A stretch of DNA of 64,000 nucleotides from Montifringilla adamsi (GCA_017590115.1 JAGGNK010015447.1:1612001-1676000), one strand, 5' to 3'; positions 50,678-63,189 are shown, counted from the first letter of the stretch. Notes: a model not told the origin generated them from the letters alone. Translations and numbers: made by a program.

Positions 50678-50714
50678 TAACTATCTTTGTCTTTCATTTT
50701 CTACTTAAGATTAG
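43251..50714 (+). CDS. C12orf75: C12orf75 (OCC1), partial gene model lacking exon 1
   Basis: C12orf75 encodes OCC-1, a conserved protein of about 63 residues with no known fold, linked in mammals to colon carcinoma overexpression and adipocyte differentiation; its molecular role is unclear. Three exons (43251-43275, 48859-48894, 49831-49910) and a proposed last exon from 50710 join in frame. They encode ATGTTKDV, then AEESISDDDKRR, then NYGGVYVGLPSDAAAMAPSQ and TKAAPK, ending D-stop. The mammalian protein has [20 protein letters not shown] and VYVGLPSEAV at the same places. All junctions are GT-AG with matching phases (2/1 nt, 2/1 nt, 1/2 nt splits). The first exon, carrying the N-terminal Met-Gly-Cys segment, was not found. 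The gene points away from APPL2, as in human. Confidence 0.88.
43276..48858. other. C12orf75 intron between exons 2 and 3
   Basis: About 5.6 kb of intronic DNA. Open frames such as those near 45.2-45.5 kb and 46.3-46.6 kb are not recognised as coding. No clear transposable element was identified. Confidence 0.55.
48859..48894 (+). CDS. C12orf75: C12orf75 exon 3 (36 nt)
   Basis: Encodes (V)AEESISDDDKR and the first two bases of an Arg codon, between acceptor TCTTGCAG and donor GTAGGT. It corresponds to mammalian [12 protein letters not shown]: an acidic patch followed by basic residues. Confidence 0.9.
48895..49830. other. C12orf75 intron between exons 3 and 4
   Basis: An intron of 936 bp with no recognised element. 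A 160-codon open frame starting at 48882 is readthrough from exon 3 into the intron in a different frame and is not supported. Confidence 0.6.
49831..49910 (+). CDS. C12orf75: C12orf75 exon 4 (80 nt)
   Basis: Encodes the most conserved part of the protein, RNYGGVYVGLPSDAAAMAPS and then QTKAAPK, between acceptor TTTCTCCACCAG and donor GTACTG. It is locally GC-rich compared with the flanking introns. The last base G starts the next codon. Confidence 0.93.
49911..50709. other. C12orf75 intron before the proposed last exon
   Basis: About 800 bp, ending in a 26-base T run (50645-50670) and a pyrimidine-rich acceptor region. It contains the alternative acceptor near 50004. Confidence 0.5.
50645..50670 (+). 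repeat. T26 homopolymer
   Basis: An uninterrupted run of 26 T about 40 bp upstream of the proposed last C12orf75 acceptor. Confidence 0.95.
50710..50714 (+). CDS. C12orf75: C12orf75 proposed terminal coding exon (D and stop)
   Basis: After a 26-base T tract and a pyrimidine-rich stretch, acceptor CTACTTAAG is followed by ATTAG, which with the carried G gives Asp-stop. The protein would end PKD, close to the mammalian ending RKN. An alternative acceptor TTATTTCAG at about 50004 would instead add about nine residues (DRLASLEAS) before a stop, but leaves an intron of only about 94 bp. The choice needs transcript data. The 3' UTR would continue from 50715; its end is unknown. Confidence 0.5.
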
Positions 50715-51993
50715 AAGGAAATAAAGACATCAACATGCAAACAGCCCGAGGTACAGTATGTTTTGATTAACATTATGTGCTTGGCATGCATTTGTTGAAC
50801 AGAACGAGGCAGCAATGCTCCCTGTGATGCTCTAAGCTGGTCTGGGAACCACCAAGTTACATCTCCAGCTGCATCATAACTTCTCAAGGCTGGACCAGGG
50901 ACCAGTTCTCAGTGGGTGCAGATATAAATTAGACAGTAGTAAAGTCGTCTTCTTGGTGAGAATTGAGAAGCAAGGAAACTCTGTATTACTTCATTTGGGA
51001 GCAAATAAAAATCAAATGTCCTTAGTGGTACTCAGACCTCCCATGATGTATCTCCCATGAGATACATCAGCAGTGCTTAGATCAGCATCTGCAGAGACAA
51101 AGATTTTTCCAGGAGTAAGGATTTTGCAGCTAGAAAACATCTCCTTTTTTGGAAGGACCTTAAAGACCATAGTGTGTCACCCACTAAGTAATGTATTGGA
51201 GCTTTCCCCTTGCTATGGGAGTATCTGTGGGGGCTTCATTTTCCACCAGCTATAATAGGACAATGAAGATTTATAGGTTCTATTCCTGAGTGAAGAGTTT
51301 TGACTAACTAAGTTTAAGAAAAAAAAAAAGCTTTATAAGTTCATGTCTGCAGAAAAAATAAAAAAACCCCAAGTTTCCATTCAGTACTTGAACTAAATAA
51401 ACATTGACAAATTTTGATAGGGAACTGTTTTGATGTCAAGCCAGTGGGGAACTGAAAATTATTAAGCTGCCAACAATTTCCATAAGAAGCAGAGCCTTTT
51501 CCTAATTTAGGTGAAGAGCCAGAAACAGTTTTGACTGGTCCTGGTGCTGGATGCAGGCCTTGTAGAGCAGAACACATATTATAAGTGCATTTATTATATG
51601 AGTGGTTAAAGCCCCAGAACTTTTGTAGAAGCAGTCCTAAACAGGGAGAACTACAGGTGGTCTCCATAGCTAATTTCAGTAACCTGACTGAGATGTCTAA
51701 GCTAGAAACACCATCACCCTTGACCAGGCCAAGGCTCAAGCACCATCTTGAGACTGCAGCTTTCCATCTGTGGCTTATGAACAGAGTCTGAGTTACTTAG
51801 GTCCTTGTCTAGGTGCTTTAGTTGAATGCTTGAGGCTGCATAGAATAAATTATTTGACTTTTTTTTTGCTGTTTAAAACAGCTGAAAGTGTGCTGTGCCT
51901 TCATTCATGCAAGATCAGTGCTTAGCTGCTGACTCAAATCTTACACAGAAGAGCAGATGCAAATCTGCAAAAGGTCCTCTGAGCTCCACGAGT

Positions 51994-52012
51994 TTGTGTG
52001 TGTGTGTGTGTG
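51994..52012. repeat. TG dinucleotide microsatellite
   Basis: About nine TG units. Confidence 0.9.
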
Positions 52013-52132
52013 TCTGCAGTTCATGGACTACAAATTTCTCAGCTTCTAGTGGTGACCTAGTTCTTTGGTTTATGTATAGAACGTTCCTGTATTACTTTTC
52101 CACTACTGCTTTACCACTCTGCCTAAATCTGT

Positions 52133-52137
<5 letters not shown>

Positions 52138-52164
<27 letters not shown>
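52138..52164 (+). repeat. T27 homopolymer
   Basis: Twenty-seven consecutive T followed by AACAG. It looks like a strong acceptor, but the exon-like sequence after it matches nothing known. Confidence 0.95.
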
Positions 52165-52168
<4 letters not shown>

Positions 52169-55100
52169 GTCTATTAAGACCAGTTGCCAGTGCTTTGGAG
52201 AGAGCTGTCTTTGTGCTGAAGATTTTGATATTTACACAGCCTTCTGGAGAGCAAGAGAGATCAGAGCACCAAAAAATCCAAACTGTTGCAAGTTCCAACT
52301 ACGGGTAAAGCTTAAAGTACAGCGTTGAATGCGTTTCCAATGATAGTTGCATTATGGAAACCTCCTGCTGTTCTCCATTGAAAGATGAAATTAGTGAACT
52401 CAAGGTGGATGTTTCTGCACAAGAGCTAACCTTGATGATCTGCAACTTATTTCTCTGTGGCCATATTGCAGATTCCATCAGCTATCAGCTACGCTTCGTA
52501 TATTTCCTTAAACAAGTTTGATAGATTTTATATAGAAAACCATCTCTACTGTCCACTCAATAGTTTCTATGGTAGGTTCCTGTAAATTAATTGTTATTTT
52601 ACTTCAGAGTAATATATTTGACAAGTTTGCATCTTTTTGGGAATATTGCAAATTTTAATATTTTTTCTGTGAAATATTAAAAATAGGATGAAACAAGCTT
52701 AAGACCTTAAGGTTCTTTATAATTATTACTGTCCCTTTTATACCATGAGACAAATATTAGTGTTTAATTTTCACCTTGTAAAATGATGTTGCTCAAGGAA
52801 ATGGATTCAAATAAGAACGATATACTTCATTGTATTATTTACATGTCTGTTTATATTTTACTTTACTTTTATAAAGCATTACATGTAAAAAAAATACTAG
52901 CAAAATAAACTATTATGTGTTCCATTCAATGTAATAATAACATGTCGTGCATAAGGATGAAGTGATGGTATTTTCAGAGATAGTGGGACTAAACTCCAGT
53001 GCTGCATCCTCCTGACCTGTAGAGGATTTTTGATCACTGTTAAAGTTTTGTATCCCTGTCTCATCTGAAAGCATCTCCAGTATGGCAAATTGAAACAGAA
53101 TGAGCGTTATTACTACTATAGCAAATTGTTCAGGTTTTAAAATTCATTAAGTTAATAGCAATTGTAAGTTTCACATAGAACATAAAACAGATTGTACATT
53201 TACAAATGACTGAATAAGTATTTAAACTATTAAAGCTTTTTGCATTATTCTTTAGTCAAACTCTTTTTAATGGGACTTAATATGCCATACACTTTAAAGA
53301 ATCAAATAAACAAAAAACCCCACCCAATCTGCACCATGTTAATATGTTACTGTACATTCATGATCATTTTTTTAAATTAAAAGAAAACAGCAAACTAGAA
53401 AATTTGGACATGAAGAAATAAACCACTGTGAACCATGAAATTCCTCCCCTTTTCACTGATACCCATTACTACCAATGAACTACCACTGACTATGATTTCC
53501 AGTAACTTTCAGCTTTCACTTTTATATAGAGGTAGTTTGATGTGAGCCTTGCAAAAAGAGATATTTAAAATTATTCCTTGCTTGTCCTCTTTTAATTATT
53601 TGTGACATTATTTATTGCTATTCTCTAGAAATCTGCTACTTGGGCTATCAACAATATCAGGCTTCCAGCTCCTGAAGACAAACATGCATCTCATTCTTGA
53701 CCATCAGCCTCAAACTGATATGAAATAATCCTGAAGATTAAGATGTGGTGTTAAAATATCTCTCAGTATAAATGAAAGTCTGTAGATTATAGCTGCAGCA
53801 TCTTGTTCTTGCAAGCCAGACTGGTGAGGACTCAAGTAGCCCTGGGTGGTAAACCTGCAGGCTTTTCTCCTACCTGCTTACCATAGTTTCCACTTCACAT
53901 GTTCCACAAATGGCCAAAATGGTTTTCATAACCCAATTTTATTTAGTACAGAGCAATGCCTGACCTGATCACAATTGTCTTTCGCAAAGCAGAAAAAGCA
54001 CCAGTCATCCTAGGGAACATCAGCCTTCAGCTTGTGCTCAAAAAGCCAACAGCAGATGCCAATAATCAACCAGGCTGTTTATCCACTTCTATCCAGTTGC
54101 TGGGAAGAATCATCAAAAAGGTGGACAGGGTTAAACTTGAACATCACTTGTTCTGCTACTGACATCTGAAGCCCCTTGTGTGGGCAGAGGGAAGGAAGAG
54201 GTGATTGCTGATGAACAGCTCCTTGCAGCTGGTGCTGGGACAGTTGCAAAGGGTACTTTCCTTGGTTCACATCATTGCTTGTTTTTCCTGTGCAGAGCTA
54301 CAGAGAAGCTTGGACCACTCTGCAGAATTGGTCTTATAATGTTTCATCTTCTGAATGTGTGGAAGGTACAGTGGTTTCTTAATATTTTTGTTCCTCTGCA
54401 TCATTTAATCTCAAAAGTTTACTGACCAACTGACAAATGTGCAGCATCACACACTGGAACCTCTAAAATAGACATACATTCATTTATGCTATGCAGGCCT
54501 GTGCCATCAAACTAAACAGCTAGGGCCATGCCCTTGTCTTCAATTTGCAGATTCTTGTCTTTTGTTTTCCCAAAGATCCATGAATCTAGAAACTGTGTTA
54601 CAGGACGTTGTATTCTGTCCTGGCAAAATTCCACTTAGGGAACTGATTTTCTGCTCATGAAAAGTCCTCTGAGGTGACCAGCCTTTGTTAATAAAAGCAC
54701 ATGTCATTTCATGGAGAAATGAGTGTATCTGCTCTTTCAAAACTTACAATCTATGGAAATTTCTGTTAGGAGGAGGAACAGAAAAGAAACCCTCTATGCC
54801 AGCTGCCAGCTGTGCATGTGACGGCATCCTTGGAGAATATTTAGGCACTCAAAAGATGGTTCAGTGGGAGAAATGAGAACAGAACACAAGAAGCCATTGA
54901 ATGACAGAGTTATTATTAAGGAATATACTTTGGTTTTGTCAAAACATCTTGAATTACCATTTGTGAAAAATAAACATTTAAACATTGGGGCTGTAATACC
55001 ATTTTCCTTGCAGTGGTTATCTTTCTTCAGCCAGAGCTGAGGAGCCAGTGGAAATAATTCAGCAAAGAGTTGATTTGGGCTTTATAATCTCAGAATCTCT

Positions 55101-57845
55101 CATCTGAAATTCTTTGGCAGCCCAGAAATATTATGCTCGAATTCGTGAATCTTGAAAAATTCTGGAGTAAGAAAACATAAGATTGAAACAACAGTTAGCG
55201 ACCAGCTGAAAAACATTCAAAATATCTTATATTACAAATTTTGGTCTTGTACAAACCATATCACCTCAAAGCTTCTCTTTTGAAATATGTTAATGAGACT
55301 GCATTTATTTTGCTTTCTACTTAATGCAGGAGCTTTGTTGTAAGTGCCCAACTTCTCAGTTTCTGGGTAGTCCAAATACTGCCTGTCTTTTATGTGCCAT
55401 ACACATCCTAGTGTAGTTCAGGTGATGTGACAACTCTAAGCCTCTGTGTTGCTCAAGGGTTAAATCTTGTCACTAAGAGTTGCAGAAGGCCTGGTAAAAG
55501 CCAGTGTAAGCTAAGTTAGAACTTCATTCACTAGAAATGAAATCTTTTCCTAGCATAGAGTCCACACAAGGCAGAAGCTGCAGAAAACCATAGTGGTGAA
55601 ATTTGTCTCTAATGAACACAAAGTACTAATTTACTTGTTTTCATCCTGCATGTCTGGCAGAGGAGACTCTGCTGTATGGAACTATGTTGAAATGGCATCA
55701 CTATTCCCTGTCACCCACACAAGTCTAGCAATTCTCAATAATCATGCTTCCCAAGCAGTCAGTGAGTCACTGCTGATCTGTTTTCTGCAAAGTAGACCTC
55801 TGTTTGGTTCCCATGGTGATCAGAAGTGACAATTATTACGGGCTGCTACTACAGTTTCTCGGTTGTGTGTGCCCACTAAAAGAAGCTCTTGCCTGGTTAT
55901 AGTCCCTGGGTGTTTTGCAGTGCATCATCATTGCTTCCTATTGACAGCAATTTAAATGCTTCAGGTGAATTGGCTTTGTGGAGAACAGGCTGGAGGAGGG
56001 GGATTTGGGGAGTATTTTTCTTTTGCAATGTATTTAGAACAAGATGAAGAAAATAACAACTCTGTAAACTTTCCATAGAGCAATGGTGTTCCAGTATTGC
56101 AGGAAATCTTTTGAGGCTGGGCTAAATGACTCAACCTTTGCTTTAAAGACAATCAAGCACAGAACTTAGGTTTATCATAATAGGAGCTATTTCATTTTAC
56201 CTGATCTGACAATTTTTGCTGAAACTCAGGGGTTTTCAAACACAGAAGAATTTCCCAGACAGCAGAAATCTGTTGCCCTGTTGTGGGATCTTCTGTCACT
56301 GGTCACTATCTGGTCACTATTAAAATACTTATAGCTGAAGATAGGACTCAGCTCATGAACCAGATCATTCTGTGAATTGCAGTGAAATTCTCATTAGCAT
56401 AACTGTACTGAGAAAAGTACCACAGAATGAAGCCTGGGTAAAAGTGGGCTTTGTGTGCCAGAAAGGATAAAACACATAGGAGAACAGGAGAATGGGGATT
56501 ATTATGCAGTGAAAACAGATGTAGAAGGAGGTTAGGAACAGACAATTATGTAAAAAAGGAAATACCTTAATTAAGTATCCATTGCATTTCTCTGTGATTC
56601 TACTCTCTAGAAAATAGAGCAAGAAGTAGGCAGCTGCCAAATTGTTTTAAGACTGAAGAGAAATAGGAGTTGGCTTCCAACTCCAAATGGGAGTTGGTCA
56701 TTCCAACCCTCAGATATCTGAAACTGCAAACCTTTAAGGAAATTACTTGTCTCATTTTTATTTGCCTAAAGTCCAGTGTAATGAGCCCATGCACCTTAAA
56801 GGGTGTTACCAGGATATATAAATATCCTGCTGTCTCTTTCAAAATGTCAAAATTTCTTTAATTATTATTCTTTATGTCTCTATGCAGAGTGTGAAAATAC
56901 CCAAGATGTAAAAACAATTAACAGGATTAATATAAGAATAGATTACAGAACATGCAAAAAGGAAGCCAATGTTTCATATGAAAAACAGTGTAGAGATAGA
57001 ACCTAAACTTTGGTTCAATTACACCATGTATTTTAGATTTCTAATATAACTAATGAATCACTGTGCAAATGATTTGTATGGGTCACAGCACCTTATTGGT
57101 ACTCTAGAATTATCTGTCCACTCACAGAATTTTGTTTCTGGTCTTTGATTCCTATGTTACAGGAGATGGCAGTAATGTGAAATACTAAATTCCATGCTTC
57201 ACCTTTGTTGCCCACGTCTTGTGTTGTCTGAATCTCAGTGTTGTCTGCAGGATGGCCTCATCTCCATAAAAGCTGAGGTTGTGATTCAGAATGACAGTTA
57301 ATTAGAAGCAAGTCATATTTGATAACAGCTTTCTGGGGATACCAGACTGCTAGAAAATGCAAGACTTCATTGCAGTTAGGGAGGTATTCAAACTTTGGAG
57401 AGTCCACACTGCATCACTGTCAAACTTGACTTGGCCGTATGCAAGCATAAAACCACACACATAAATAAACAAAATCAGAGAGGTAACACACACTTTCAAG
57501 CTTATATCTAATATCATGTTTATGGTTATGTATTACTGGAGTCTGACTCTAACCTTGAGCTGTTACCTACAGCTAGGTTTGCATTCCCCAAAGGATATTG
57601 CTGTGGGGAAGCCTTGGAAGGACTCCCACTACCTGGTCTGTTTGTAGGAGCCTCACATGCTTATGGGAAATCAACCAATAGACTTTCTCTAAAATTAAAA
57701 GATTTAATCAGATCATAATGTATAAATAATATCAACTTGATCAAATGCCAAGTATCTAGTTATTAAAATAATGTACTCCATATTTGAAGTCTCACATGAA
57801 ATCAGCTGCCTGCTTCTTCTTCCTCTTCCAAATTGTGAGTTACCT

Positions 57846-57884
57846 TAAAAAAATAAATACATAAATGAATAAATAAATAATTAA
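57846..57884. repeat. AAAT-type microsatellite
   Basis: Imperfect AAAT/ATAA units including four clean AATA repeats. Confidence 0.85.
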
Positions 57885-58883
57885 ATTCTTTTGGCTTTAC
57901 AAGGAACTGCTTCAGATCATCAGATAGAAACAAACCATTTTTGGCAGGGAATTAATTTCTAATAAGGAAACTGTGCCAGCCAGGAGAGACAGAGGGTTTA
58001 TAAATTCCAAATTATTGTAATAGGATGAATAATAGTTGGAGAATTTACACAGCACTGTTAAAGAGCCTTTGTTTAAGACATCATTGCTTGTGTAAGCATT
58101 GCTTCTTGAGAAACCCAAGATTTCCAGTGAAAAGAACCCTGAAAATCACTACTTGAAAAATAAGTTTTGATTTATGATAATATTTTCTCAAGAGCAGCAT
58201 TATATTTTTCTCCTTGAATTTCAAGAGGAAGCCAAATTCTCATTGGAGCCAGTGAGTAAACAATCTACCTTTCCTTGCCTGCAAACAATCACAGATAATT
58301 CTCATTCAGAGGTACAAGAAAAAAGATAACTGGTAGTAGGAACATACATATTCATACATTTGAAATTAATCCAAATCTTTAAAAAATTGGTGTAGATTAG
58401 ACTAGATTTCATGCTCTTCCTTTCAAATATTATCATTAAAACATAATACTTCCTTTTTTTTTTTCTTGTTGGTTGAAATAATCCCCAGCAAAAATATTTC
58501 TTCCATGTTTATTGCAAGAATATGTAATTTTTTATAATTTGCAGCACTTCTTGCACTATTTCTCATTTTTATCTAGAGTTCAACTTCTGGCATAAAAAAA
58601 ACCTCTGTCACAGACTATGTCTTCCCAAAGGGCTATGCTCACACCTGTGCTCAGCTGAGCATTCCAAGTAGGTGCTGCTGGAGATTTTATCCTGAACACT
58701 TCACTACTCAGCTTTCTCAGCCTCAGTTGAAACAGGGACAATGTTGCCTGATCGCTCTCCAGGAGGAGCATTTACTGCCTGTATGACTGTGTCATCTTGA
58801 GATTTGTACTGGCACAGTTTGAGGAGTCTTCATTATCCATGAGGATATTGAAACCTCATCTTGGCTCCTGCATGACACCTACT

Positions 58884-59432
58884 TGACATGGTTTAGCCCC
58901 AGCCAGCAACTAAGGCCCACACAGGCACTCTTTCACTCCTCCCAGGTGGGATGGGAGAGAAAACTGGAAAAGTGAGATAACTCATGGGTTGAGATAAAGC
59001 AAAAGCTTCACACACGACCAAAGCAAATAAGGAATTCATTCACCACTTCCCATGGGCAGGCAGGTGTTCAGCAATCTTGAGGAAAGCAGGGCTCTGGCAC
59101 ACCTGACACTGACTTGGGAAGAGAAACACCATCAATCTGAAAGTCCTCCCCTTCATTCATCTTTCCCCAGCTTTATATGCAGGTATGGAATGTCCCGTGG
59201 TTCACTGGGGGTCGGCTGTCCTGGCTGTGTCCCCACCCAGCTTCTTGTAAGCCTTCAGTCCACTTGCTGGTGGGATGGTGAGAGGCAGAGGCGGCCTTGA
59301 TTCTGTGTAAGCCCCCTCTCAGCAATAATGAAAACATCTCTGAACTACTAACACTGTTTCCAGCAAAAAGCCACAAAAACACAGCCACATCTGAGCTACT
59401 CTGAAGAAAATAAACTCTTAACCCAGCCAACA
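58884..59432 (-). mobile_element. Avian endogenous-retrovirus LTR, minus orientation
   Basis: On the plus strand the block starts TGACATGGTTTAGCCCCAGC, includes CATGGGCAGGCAGGTGTTCA and TTCCCCAGCTTTATATGCAG (the TATA region reversed), and ends CCCAGCCAACA. Reversed, it opens TGTTGGCTGGGTTAAGAGTT, the same design as the copy at 5169-5743, which lies in the opposite direction. No gag, pol or env sequence is attached, so it is a solo LTR. The ends are approximate; no clear target duplication was seen. Confidence 0.85.
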
Positions 59433-62400
59433 GCAGCAATCTCCTTCAAACTTTTGTTACAAATTTGGAAGGCACAAAATGGTGGGAAAGTGTCTCCATC
59501 ACATTTCAGTTTGTGCAGTGGTGTGCTGAGCAAGAGTAAGCACTACTGATAAATTAGCTGGATAGATGACTTGGCCACAATTCAGTCTCTTTGGAGTGGC
59601 TTGAAATGATGACAAAGGAGAAACAAGGAATCAGTATCACAAATACCCGTATTAAACATGGCAAATTCTAGCAGTATCTGGTATTCTGTCCTGTGAAAAT
59701 TTCACCTGCGTGCCCCTGTAGATAGTAAAGGAAATTACTCCCAGCAGAGTTTTTACCCTAAAAATTAACTCCTCAGAGTGGCTGATCAGTTTTCTTGCCT
59801 AGGTCATGGGGTCTGGCTGATGTACACAGGGTGTAGCTCTTCATAATCTGGAACCCCCACTCTGCAGCCTGCTGTTTTTGTCCCGTGGCTCTGTAGCGCA
59901 CCTCCTGTGAGTAGCCACCGTGGCCTGGAGAAAGAGCTGGTTGACTGCTGAGGCAGAAGGACACATCCATGGCATGCTCTCTCTGTTGATCCCACTGTCT
60001 CTTTGTTGGTCTCAGTGAGGTATGGCAGCTGCACACCGGCCGAGGGAGCAATCACATGCTGGCGATTGTCCCCAGGCCAGCTGCAGTCCCCCCCGGGACA
60101 GCTGTGCTGGGGAGGCTGGGCTGGTCTTTGCCTGGCCGAAGCCTTAAGCAATGCTGGGGTTTGTTTTTCTGCACCCCTTGCTCTCTTAGCAGCAGAACCC
60201 AAGAAACTGCACTGAGTTTCCTTTTATGTGCCTCCTGGACGAGCCTCATGTTCAGAGCTGTGCTGGTGACAATCAAATTAATCATCATCCCATCATCAGT
60301 TGCACATTGCCAGGCTCTCCCAGCAGCCTCAGAGTCTCATCCCAGGCTGTAGGCTGAATAAATCCTCGACCAAAGTAGGTCAGCAAACCATGCCTGGCCT
60401 CGAGAAACAGCTTTGATGAGAGACAGCAAATTTCTCACTATTGCTCTTAAGAATTTTCTTCAAAAGTGATACTTTCCTTTCAAATGGCAAAGAGCTTTAC
60501 AGACGTGGATGGCAATGACAGCTCCCTGAAGCTTGGATCCTCTGCCAGTACTTTACAGAAAAGGTGTTCTGATGAGAGAGAATCCCAAAGCAGGGGATTT
60601 ATGATTTAAAAAAAAAAAAAAACAAACTAAAAATGTGTAAGGAATCCTTTGTAATGAACCTTGATACACCTCTGGCATTCTCATTTCTGTAACATTCAAT
60701 TGCTCATTCCTTAAAAGCTGACAATATCTGAAGATTTGTTTACATAATATCTATACATGTAATTTTAGCAGCTAAAAATTTACCTTTTTTCAAAACACTT
60801 ATTTCAAATTTTGAAAAAAGTTGCTCTATGTCTACTACCATGATTCCCAAATGTATCCAAATTCCCAAATTTTCCACATTAATTAACCAATCACTTCAAA
60901 GCTTGTGTTCATTTATTTTTCACTTTACAGTCTCATTTTAATAGATAGACTCAAGTGCTGGTTTTAAAATGAGGGATTACAAAATTTTACAAAATGTTTA
61001 GCAATGAGAATGCTAACAGTACTACTTTTCACTTTGGCACTGCCTGTGACAAAGTTATAGTTTGTGGACATAACTTAAAAATCAAATGATTTTAAATAAC
61101 TTTGCCTCTAAAGGAGCATTTAGGTTAAGTCCCAAAGAATGGCATATGTAAAAATGATGCATCTGGGCTACTTCAGATTGTCCTCTAAGCCATAAAAATA
61201 TGTCTCTATATATTTTTTTCTACAGAGAAATTCTTGCTGTTGTCCAGTGATTCATGAGAGCTCTGATCTAGTCTCTCTGCAGATGTTACTATTATTCTGC
61301 AATGAAAAAAGGCAACCAACCATTTCTGGGCACTCTGTAAAGTCTTGAAAGCAAGATAGCTTAAAATAAATGTTTGTATCCTGCTGTGTTCTTTTGACCC
61401 CCAATGCACTTTGGGCACTACAAAACTATAAATAAGTTATAATTAAGATCAAAAGATTCACTCTCTCATGCTCAGAAATTTTGAAGAATACCAAAATTAA
61501 TCTTCCTGATATATTTCTATGAGGACACAGTTTTTGACAACGTGATCAATATTATTTTTATGCTACAATAGATTAACCTAATTAGATATCTATGGAAAAG
61601 TATATTTTCTCTTGAAATTTTGCAAATTCTTGTTTATTCACTTTATAATTGTTTTATCCTTGTTTTGGGCCAATTTGTTGCCCAGGATTATGCTTTCCTT
61701 GCCTGTGTGCAAGTTTAATAATAAAAATGCAATTGTTTTTGTCCTTTCTTATTTTTGGACTACTGAAAGCTGGTTCTTTATTAACTAAAGATGGATAATT
61801 AATGAGGGCAACATCTCACAATAATTTCAGTTGCTGTCTAAAATTCAGAATGAAAATGTCAAATCTTCAGATTGCTGTATCTCAAATTATTTTGTTTGCC
61901 ATTACTATAATTACTGGGAACTCAAAAGCTTCCATCATGCTGCTGAATGGGTTAAAATAAACTTCAAGAGAAAAAGAAGGGTGGTACCCATTCTGCTTCA
62001 TGAAAATGAGTGTAGGTACAGCAAGGTGAGAGGGAGATTTGAAAAGAGAGCCCAACACCTGCCTTTGGGTTGACAGTCACTCTTGGGGAGTGTGATGTGA
62101 AAGTGTAAAGTTTTCCTAACCACCCAAATGACAAGCCTGTAAAAACAGTTAATCACTCATTTATTTTCTCCATGTCTTTAATTTTATTTTTCTTGTTGCT
62201 ATTATTACTTAAAAGTAGCTACCTGTGGAAGAAAGCCCAAAGTGCACAACTCCTATTTTCCAGCAGGTTCTGTGTTGGTTGCATGGTTGATTTTGGTTTT
62301 TATTGTTTATCTGATTTTAGAGCTAAAAATAGGCATGAGGGGCTGGGAATCAGAAACTTCAGCTTTCCTTATGCCACAGGCTTGTTAGTCTTGGCTGAAT

Positions 62401-62585
62401 CACTTAGGTGAAATCCTTCAAAAACAGTTTTTAAACTTGAATGCTCAAGCAAAGGACTTTTGTTTGAATAACGTCTCAATACTCCTTCTCTAGGGAAAGC
62501 TGAGCAGAGTTTGTACCCATGATGTTGTCTGTGGGGCTCTTGGGACCACCATCAAGGCTAGGAGTCCACACAGGGCCAGCAGGCA
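59433..62585. other. Intergenic stretch, no gene seen
   Basis: Mixed DNA with a GC-richer patch at about 59.8-60.35 kb. Open frames of up to 132 codons there run on both strands without recognisable similarity. A possible ancient SINE remnant sits at 62330-62415. Confidence 0.5.
62330..62415 (+). repeat. Possible degenerate MIR/AmnSINE-like remnant
   Basis: GGGGCTGGGAATCAGAAACT through CTTGGCTGAATCACTTAG resembles the order of words in ancient amniote SINEs (GGCCTGGGAGTCAG ... CTTGGGCAAGTCACTTA). It is diverged and tentative. Confidence 0.4.
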
Positions 62586-62589
62586 GCCT

Positions 62590-62992
62590 TGTCTCACCAT
62601 GATATTTTTATGAAAAATCCCTTTGCCAGGATTTTTCTCCTGAGAAGCTGAGAAGCCTCAGAGGAAAAGAAAAACAAAGTTATCTGATAGTTTCTGCCTG
62701 TGTTTTGCTGCTTTGGAATGCAACAGGTGCATCTTTGATTGGTCCATGTGAATTGTTTTTACTTAATGACCAATCACAGCTAGCTGTGTTGAGACTGTCT
62801 GAGTCTGCCACGAATTTTTATCATTCATTCCTTTCCTAGCCTTCTGATGTATTCCTTTCTCTATTCTTTTTAGTATAGCTTTAGTGTAGCATAATATAAT
62901 AAAGAATAGAATAGAATAGAATAAATATAAGAAAGAAATATGGAGTCAGATTCATCTCTTCCCTCGTCCTGGGACCCGCAAACACATTGACA
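62590..62992 (+). mobile_element. Solo LTR of an endogenous retrovirus, with target duplication
   Basis: A 403-bp element opens TGTCTCACCATGATATTTTT and closes CGCAAACACATTGACA, so its ends are the inverted pair TGTC/GACA. The 4-bp word GCCT flanks it at 62586-62589 and 62993-62996. The internal words CCCTTTGCCAGGATTTTTCT, CAACAGGTGCATCTTTGATT and GACCAATCACAGCTAGC are those of a widespread songbird ERV LTR. It contains two CCAAT-type motifs and ATAATAAA-type polyadenylation signals near 62896. A pentanucleotide run lies within it. Confidence 0.88.
62904..62924 (+). repeat. AGAAT pentanucleotide run inside the LTR
   Basis: Four GAATA units directly after the LTR polyadenylation-signal region; probably an expansion within the LTR. 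Confidence 0.85.
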
Positions 62993-63189
62993 GCCTTGGG
63001 AGAGGAAAGCTAATGTCCTTACAAACAATTTGATGGGTGAAGGGATGGGTGTTCACGTCTTTGAAATGGGGCTTAATGTCCCTCCTGACTTAGGGCAGGT
63101 TTGCTGCAAAGCCCAGACAGCTTGGCTCCTGGAACAGACAAGGGTCTGCACAAGCCTGAGTTTCTGAAATTCGGGGTAAAACAGCAGGT

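Larger units (their letters stand above)
50715..58880. other. C12orf75 3' UTR and downstream flank, no gene seen
   Basis: The 3' UTR of C12orf75 should occupy the left part; AATAAA occurs at 50720 and at several later points, and none can be picked as the true end. The rest is AT-rich DNA with a TG repeat at 51994-52012, a T27 tract at 52138-52164 and an AAAT-rich patch at about 57846-57884. No other gene was recognised. Confidence 0.5.

Noticed and set aside
51136..51200. Possible CR1 fragment (GGAAGGACCTTAAAGACCAT)
   Set aside because: Only about 20 bases fit the CR1 3' region; too short to claim by eye.
52138..52308. Exon after the T27-AACAG acceptor
   Set aside because: The acceptor looks strong because of the homopolymer, but the following sequence matches no known protein and is not needed for C12orf75.
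59804..60352. Open frames of 70-132 codons on both strands in a GC-richer patch
   Set aside because: No recognisable similarity; overlapping frames on both strands point to base composition.
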